NCBI RefSeq assembly: GCF_011516635.5
Contig: NZ_CP096255.1
Location: 4,214,501 to 4,278,500, forward strand
Source of the DNA: Bradyrhizobium barranii subsp. apii
GTDB lineage: Bacteria > Pseudomonadota > Alphaproteobacteria > Rhizobiales > Xanthobacteraceae
DNA: 64,000 nt
Reading direction: 5' to 3'
Part shown: positions 61,273 to 64,000 of the stretch, piece by piece
Layout: every line of letters begins with the position of its first letter
Position numbering within the stretch: the first letter of the stretch is position 1
Notes under the pieces: model-generated
Databases searched by the model: none
What the model saw: only the letters and a program-made list of their open reading frames with translations
Told to the model about the DNA's origin: nothing
Translations under genes and position numbers: made by a program

Positions 61273-61284
61273 TTGATCACCCGT

Positions 61285-62022
61285 CTACTTTTGAAATAAG
61301 TTCGCACCGACAGATCCGCCAGTTGGCGCTATGCCGCTCTGGCTCTCCGGTCGGGGTCTTCGCATGCGGTTGAGAAGCGGCTCCCCCACGGCGATCCAGC
61401 CGGCCTGAACGATCCACCGGAGATCGGACGTGACGGTTCGATTGGAATAATATGCCAGGTCGATCTTCGCCTTCGCGGGAAACAGAACCTCCCGATAGAA
61501 ATCCGCCACATTGCCGTCCGGCGGGAACAGCTCATTTTCATGCCGGAAGAGAACCTGGCACGGCCCGACGAGGCCTGGCCGGTGTTCCAGGATCTTTTCG
61601 AATCCGTTCCTGAAACAGTCGGCAAATACGAGCGTCTCGGGTCGCGGGCCGACGAAAGACATGTCACCCCGCAGAATGTTCCAGAGCTGCGGTAGCTCAT
61701 CCAGCTTGAATGCAGCCAGCAGCCCGCCGATCGTCGTCATGCGGTTGTCGTTCACCATCGTGAGCGGACTTCCGCGATCGTCGCAATCGGCTCTGAACTT
61801 CCGGAACTTGTACATGCGGAACGGCGCCCCGTTCAGCCCGAGACGGAGTTGCGAATACAGTATCGGTCGCCCGCCTTCGATCCAGACTGCAAGCGCAATG
61901 ACCAACAGGATCGGCAGCGAGACGAATATGGCCGTCCCGGCACCGAGGACATCGATGACGCGCCGCAAACGCACGGCCGGAGCCGCCGGCCCAGCGCATC
62001 CCGTATTGACCGTTTCGCTCAT
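61285..62022 (-). CDS. Initiating sugar-phosphate transferase (ExoY/WcaJ-type)
   Basis: A 245-residue transferase with one hydrophobic N-terminal helix (about 22-45, VLGAGTAIFVSLPILLVIALAV) and the bacterial sugar transferase domain: RLGLNGAPFRMYKFRKF, LDELPQLWNILRGDMSFVGPRPE, and RPGLVGPC. It transfers a sugar-1-phosphate to undecaprenyl phosphate, the first committed step. It is short, without the multi-helix N-terminal part of WcaJ. It overlaps the DegT gene by 4 bp. Confidence 0.92.
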   Translation of the reverse strand: MSETVNTGCAGPAAPAVRLRRVIDVLGAGTAIFVSLPILLVIALAVWIEGGRPILYSQLRLGLNGAPFRMYKFRKFRADCDDRGSPLTMVNDNRMTTIGGLLAAFKLDELPQLWNILRGDMSFVGPRPETLVFADCFRNGFEKILEHRPGLVGPCQVLFRHENELFPPDGNVADFYREVLFPAKAKIDLAYYSNRTVTSDLRWIVQAGWIAVGEPLLNRMRRPRPESQSGIAPTGGSVGANLFQK

Positions 62023-63158
62023 GCCTGTTCGACCTCCGCGGGACAGGTTACCCGAAGTCCATCCGCGAGGCTGTCTGCCACGTGATCGACGTCGGCGGGA
62101 GTCATCGCGGGATGGAGCGGCAAGGTGAGCTCACGTCCGCAAAAATCCTCAGTGTTGGGTAGGCTGATGCCCGGATACTGGTCCTGGTAGAACGTCAACC
62201 GATGCACCGGCGGATAGTGAATGGTCGTCTGAACGCCGCGCTTGCTGAGCTGCTCGATCAGGGGCTGCCGCGCGCTTGCCGCGGGGAGAAGAACCGGCAT
62301 GAGATGGTGGGCCGATACCCACGACGCGTTGAATGGCACCAGGACCGAAGGGCAACGCTCGGCGAGCCGCCGCCGATAGTGCAGCGACAGATGCCGCCTG
62401 GCGTCGTTCCAACCTGCCAACTTACGCAGCTGCACCAGGCCGACCGCGGCGCGCAACTCGTCCATGCGGTAGTTGAATCCAAGAAGCGTCACGTCGTATT
62501 CGGGGCTGCGGCTGACGAGGCGCTGGCGCGTGTTGGTGGTCATGCCATGCGACCTGGCGCGCTTGATCATGTCGTTCAAGATCCGGTGACGCGTTATGAT
62601 TGCGCCGCCTTCAGCAGTCGTCATGTTCTTGTTGCCGTAGAAGGAAAATGCGGCTGCATCGCCAAACGTGCCGACCCCCTTGACGCCGGGCGCATGCGCG
62701 GCGTCCTCGATCAGGAGCAGACCCTTGCTGCGAGCGAAGGCCTGCCACTCGTCTCGATCAGCGAGGTAGCCCCCAAAATGCATGAGGATCACCGCTTTCG
62801 TCCGCGAAGTGCACTTGCGGAGCGCATCGGCCGCGGACATCAGGGGAACTGCCCCGGATTGGACATCGACGAACACGGGCCGTGCTCCGACGTAGAGCAC
62901 GGCATTGGCCGTGGCAACGAACGTGAGAGATGGAACGAGGACTTCATCGCCGGGGCCGACGCCGAGCGCATGCAGGATGAGGTGAAGTGCGGCCGTGCAT
63001 GATCCGACTGCAATCGAGTCCTCGGCGCCGTGCATGCGTGCAAACGTTTGCTCGAACTCCCGTACGCGATCCCCCATGGTGATCCAGCCGCTATCGATCG
63101 CGGCAACAAGAGCTTCCTTTTCATCAATTCCCAGGGCCGGTTCTGATACCAACAGCAT
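62019..63158 (-). CDS. DegT/DnrJ/EryC1/StrS-family aminotransferase
   Basis: A 379-residue PLP enzyme from ATG 63158, which follows an AGAGGA site. The PLP Lys is in SFYGNKNMTTAEGG; the phosphate-binding region and SCTAALHLILHALGVGPGDEVLVP are typical. It aminates a keto-nucleotide-sugar, so the polymer probably contains an amino-deoxy sugar. It is cotranscribed with the sugar-transferase gene. Confidence 0.9.
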   Translation of the reverse strand: MLLVSEPALGIDEKEALVAAIDSGWITMGDRVREFEQTFARMHGAEDSIAVGSCTAALHLILHALGVGPGDEVLVPSLTFVATANAVLYVGARPVFVDVQSGAVPLMSAADALRKCTSRTKAVILMHFGGYLADRDEWQAFARSKGLLLIEDAAHAPGVKGVGTFGDAAAFSFYGNKNMTTAEGGAIITRHRILNDMIKRARSHGMTTNTRQRLVSRSPEYDVTLLGFNYRMDELRAAVGLVQLRKLAGWNDARRHLSLHYRRRLAERCPSVLVPFNASWVSAHHLMPVLLPAASARQPLIEQLSKRGVQTTIHYPPVHRLTFYQDQYPGISLPNTEDFCGRELTLPLHPAMTPADVDHVADSLADGLRVTCPAEVEQA

Positions 63159-63203
63159 GTGTTCCTCTTCCCGTTCATTCCCCATGCGAAGGGTGACGCT
63201 GCG

Positions 63204-63920
63204 TCACGCAGCCGCAGTTGCGAATGCAGTCGATTGCTCGTCCCACGCAATGTCCTGGGCTTTCAGGAAGTCCTCGACCCGGCCAATGTCGAGCCACAGG
63301 CCAGTGTGCTTGAAGACGTTGACGCGGGCTTCTTCCTCGAGCATCTGGAACATCAGGTCGTCGAATCCGAAGGGGACGCCCGACGGAATGCGCTCGAGGA
63401 CGACCGGATTCATGCAGTAGAGTCCCATGCTGACGAGGTTCGTCAGCTCCGGCTTCTCGCGAAATCCGGTCACGCGTCCATCGATTTCATCAATCACACC
63501 GAAGTCCATCTTCGTGCTCCGAACGGAGGTTCCGATGGTGATGTTGGCGTCTGATTTTCGGTGATTGTGGATCAGCTGGTTCAGGTTCAGGTCTGTCAGG
63601 ACGTCACCGTTGAGGACCAGGAACGGCTCGTTGAGCTGTTCTCGCAGCAATGACAGCGGGCCGATCGTGCCGAGCGGCTCGAGCTCCTGCGTATACGTGA
63701 TCTGCATGTTCCACTGGCTGCCGTCACCACAGACGCTGCGGATCAGATGGCCCAGATAACCGGTGGTGACGAAGACCTCTCCGATCCCGTTCCGTCTCAA
63801 CCATTTGAGAACGAGCTCGAGGACGGGACGGGCGCCGATTGGCATGAGGGGTTTTGGCAAAATGGACGTATGTGGACGAAGTCGAGTTCCTCTGCCGCCG
63901 CACTGAACTACCGCTTTCAT
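63204..63920 (-). CDS. Sugar-nucleotidyltransferase
   Basis: A 238-residue enzyme. ATG 63920 is preceded by GGAGG. The nucleotide-binding signature GGRGTRLRPHTSILPKPLMPIG and the metal-binding NGDVLTDLNLNQLI are clear. It makes an NDP-sugar such as GDP-mannose or dTDP/UDP-glucose-type donor. It is the first gene of the locus within the window; the AT-rich 80 bp upstream (to 64000) probably includes its promoter. Confidence 0.9.
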   Translation of the reverse strand: MKAVVQCGGRGTRLRPHTSILPKPLMPIGARPVLELVLKWLRRNGIGEVFVTTGYLGHLIRSVCGDGSQWNMQITYTQELEPLGTIGPLSLLREQLNEPFLVLNGDVLTDLNLNQLIHNHRKSDANITIGTSVRSTKMDFGVIDEIDGRVTGFREKPELTNLVSMGLYCMNPVVLERIPSGVPFGFDDLMFQMLEEEARVNVFKHTGLWLDIGRVEDFLKAQDIAWDEQSTAFATAAA

Positions 63921-64000
63921 CTGAACCTCCATGTACTCAAAAAAATACGCATCAAAAAAAACGAGATATGCTTCTCACGGAAAAAGGTAGGAGCAAACCA

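Overview
The window is a 64 kb stretch of GC-rich chromosome, most likely from Bradyrhizobium or a close relative (Alphaproteobacteria, Rhizobiales). That placement is inference. It rests on GC-rich codon use, the abundance of solute-binding-protein transporters, a cox-like molybdenum hydroxylase cluster, small secreted proteins of a type common in Bradyrhizobium, and a rhizobial-style exopolysaccharide locus. No rRNA, intact tRNA, CRISPR array or prophage was found.

Region 1 (1-9.9 kb): the 3' end of a MetE-like gene, two Tat-exported alpha/beta-hydrolases and a sugar-uptake locus. That locus has a divergent SDR dehydrogenase, a binding protein, two permeases, a frameshifted Gfo/Idh oxidoreductase, a ThuA-domain protein and a LacI regulator. 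It resembles rhizobial thu-type disaccharide loci but lacks its own ABC ATPase. A tRNA-like 3' half lies at 3.0 kb.

Region 2 (9.9-33.2 kb): a long co-directional minus-strand catabolic locus. In transcription order it encodes a Liv-type binding protein, an AraC regulator, LivH, LivM, LivG, a LivF fused to a Tm-1-like (UPF0261) domain, a PEP-hydrolase-like TIM barrel, a 971-residue flotillin with hendecad coiled coil, two SRPBCC proteins, the FAD, 2Fe-2S and split Mo subunits of a hydroxylase, CoxD-like MoxR and CoxE-like VWA proteins, an amidohydrolase, an MBL lactonase, an SMP-30/isochorismatase fusion, and an azoreductase gene cut by an IS630-type element. From livH to azoR most genes overlap or lie within 30 bp. 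I read this as uptake, hydroxylation and ring or lactone opening of an unidentified organic compound, with a membrane scaffold. It is the best candidate for an undescribed system.

Region 3 (33.6-48.4 kb): an MHYT-PAS hybrid histidine kinase, small secreted proteins, and a type I secretion operon (a glycosidase-like substrate with Gly/Thr/Pro repeats, a PrtD-type ABC exporter and an HlyD adaptor). Next come a PrmC-like methyltransferase, a three-gene envelope operon (repeat coiled-coil/Sel1-like protein, TAXI-type binding protein, VasI-like protein) and an exported DsrE-like protein.

Region 4 (48.4-64 kb): a minus-strand exopolysaccharide locus. In transcription order it encodes a nucleotidyltransferase, DegT aminotransferase, initiating sugar transferase, NAD-dependent epimerase, Wza-like export protein, LuxR-type regulator, GT4 glycosyltransferase, Wzy-like polymerase/ligase, AsnB-type amidotransferase, Wzz/Wzc-like protein and an A-PCP-TE nonribosomal peptide synthetase-like protein. 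The AsnB and NRPS-like genes suggest a polymer decorated with an amino acid or amide.
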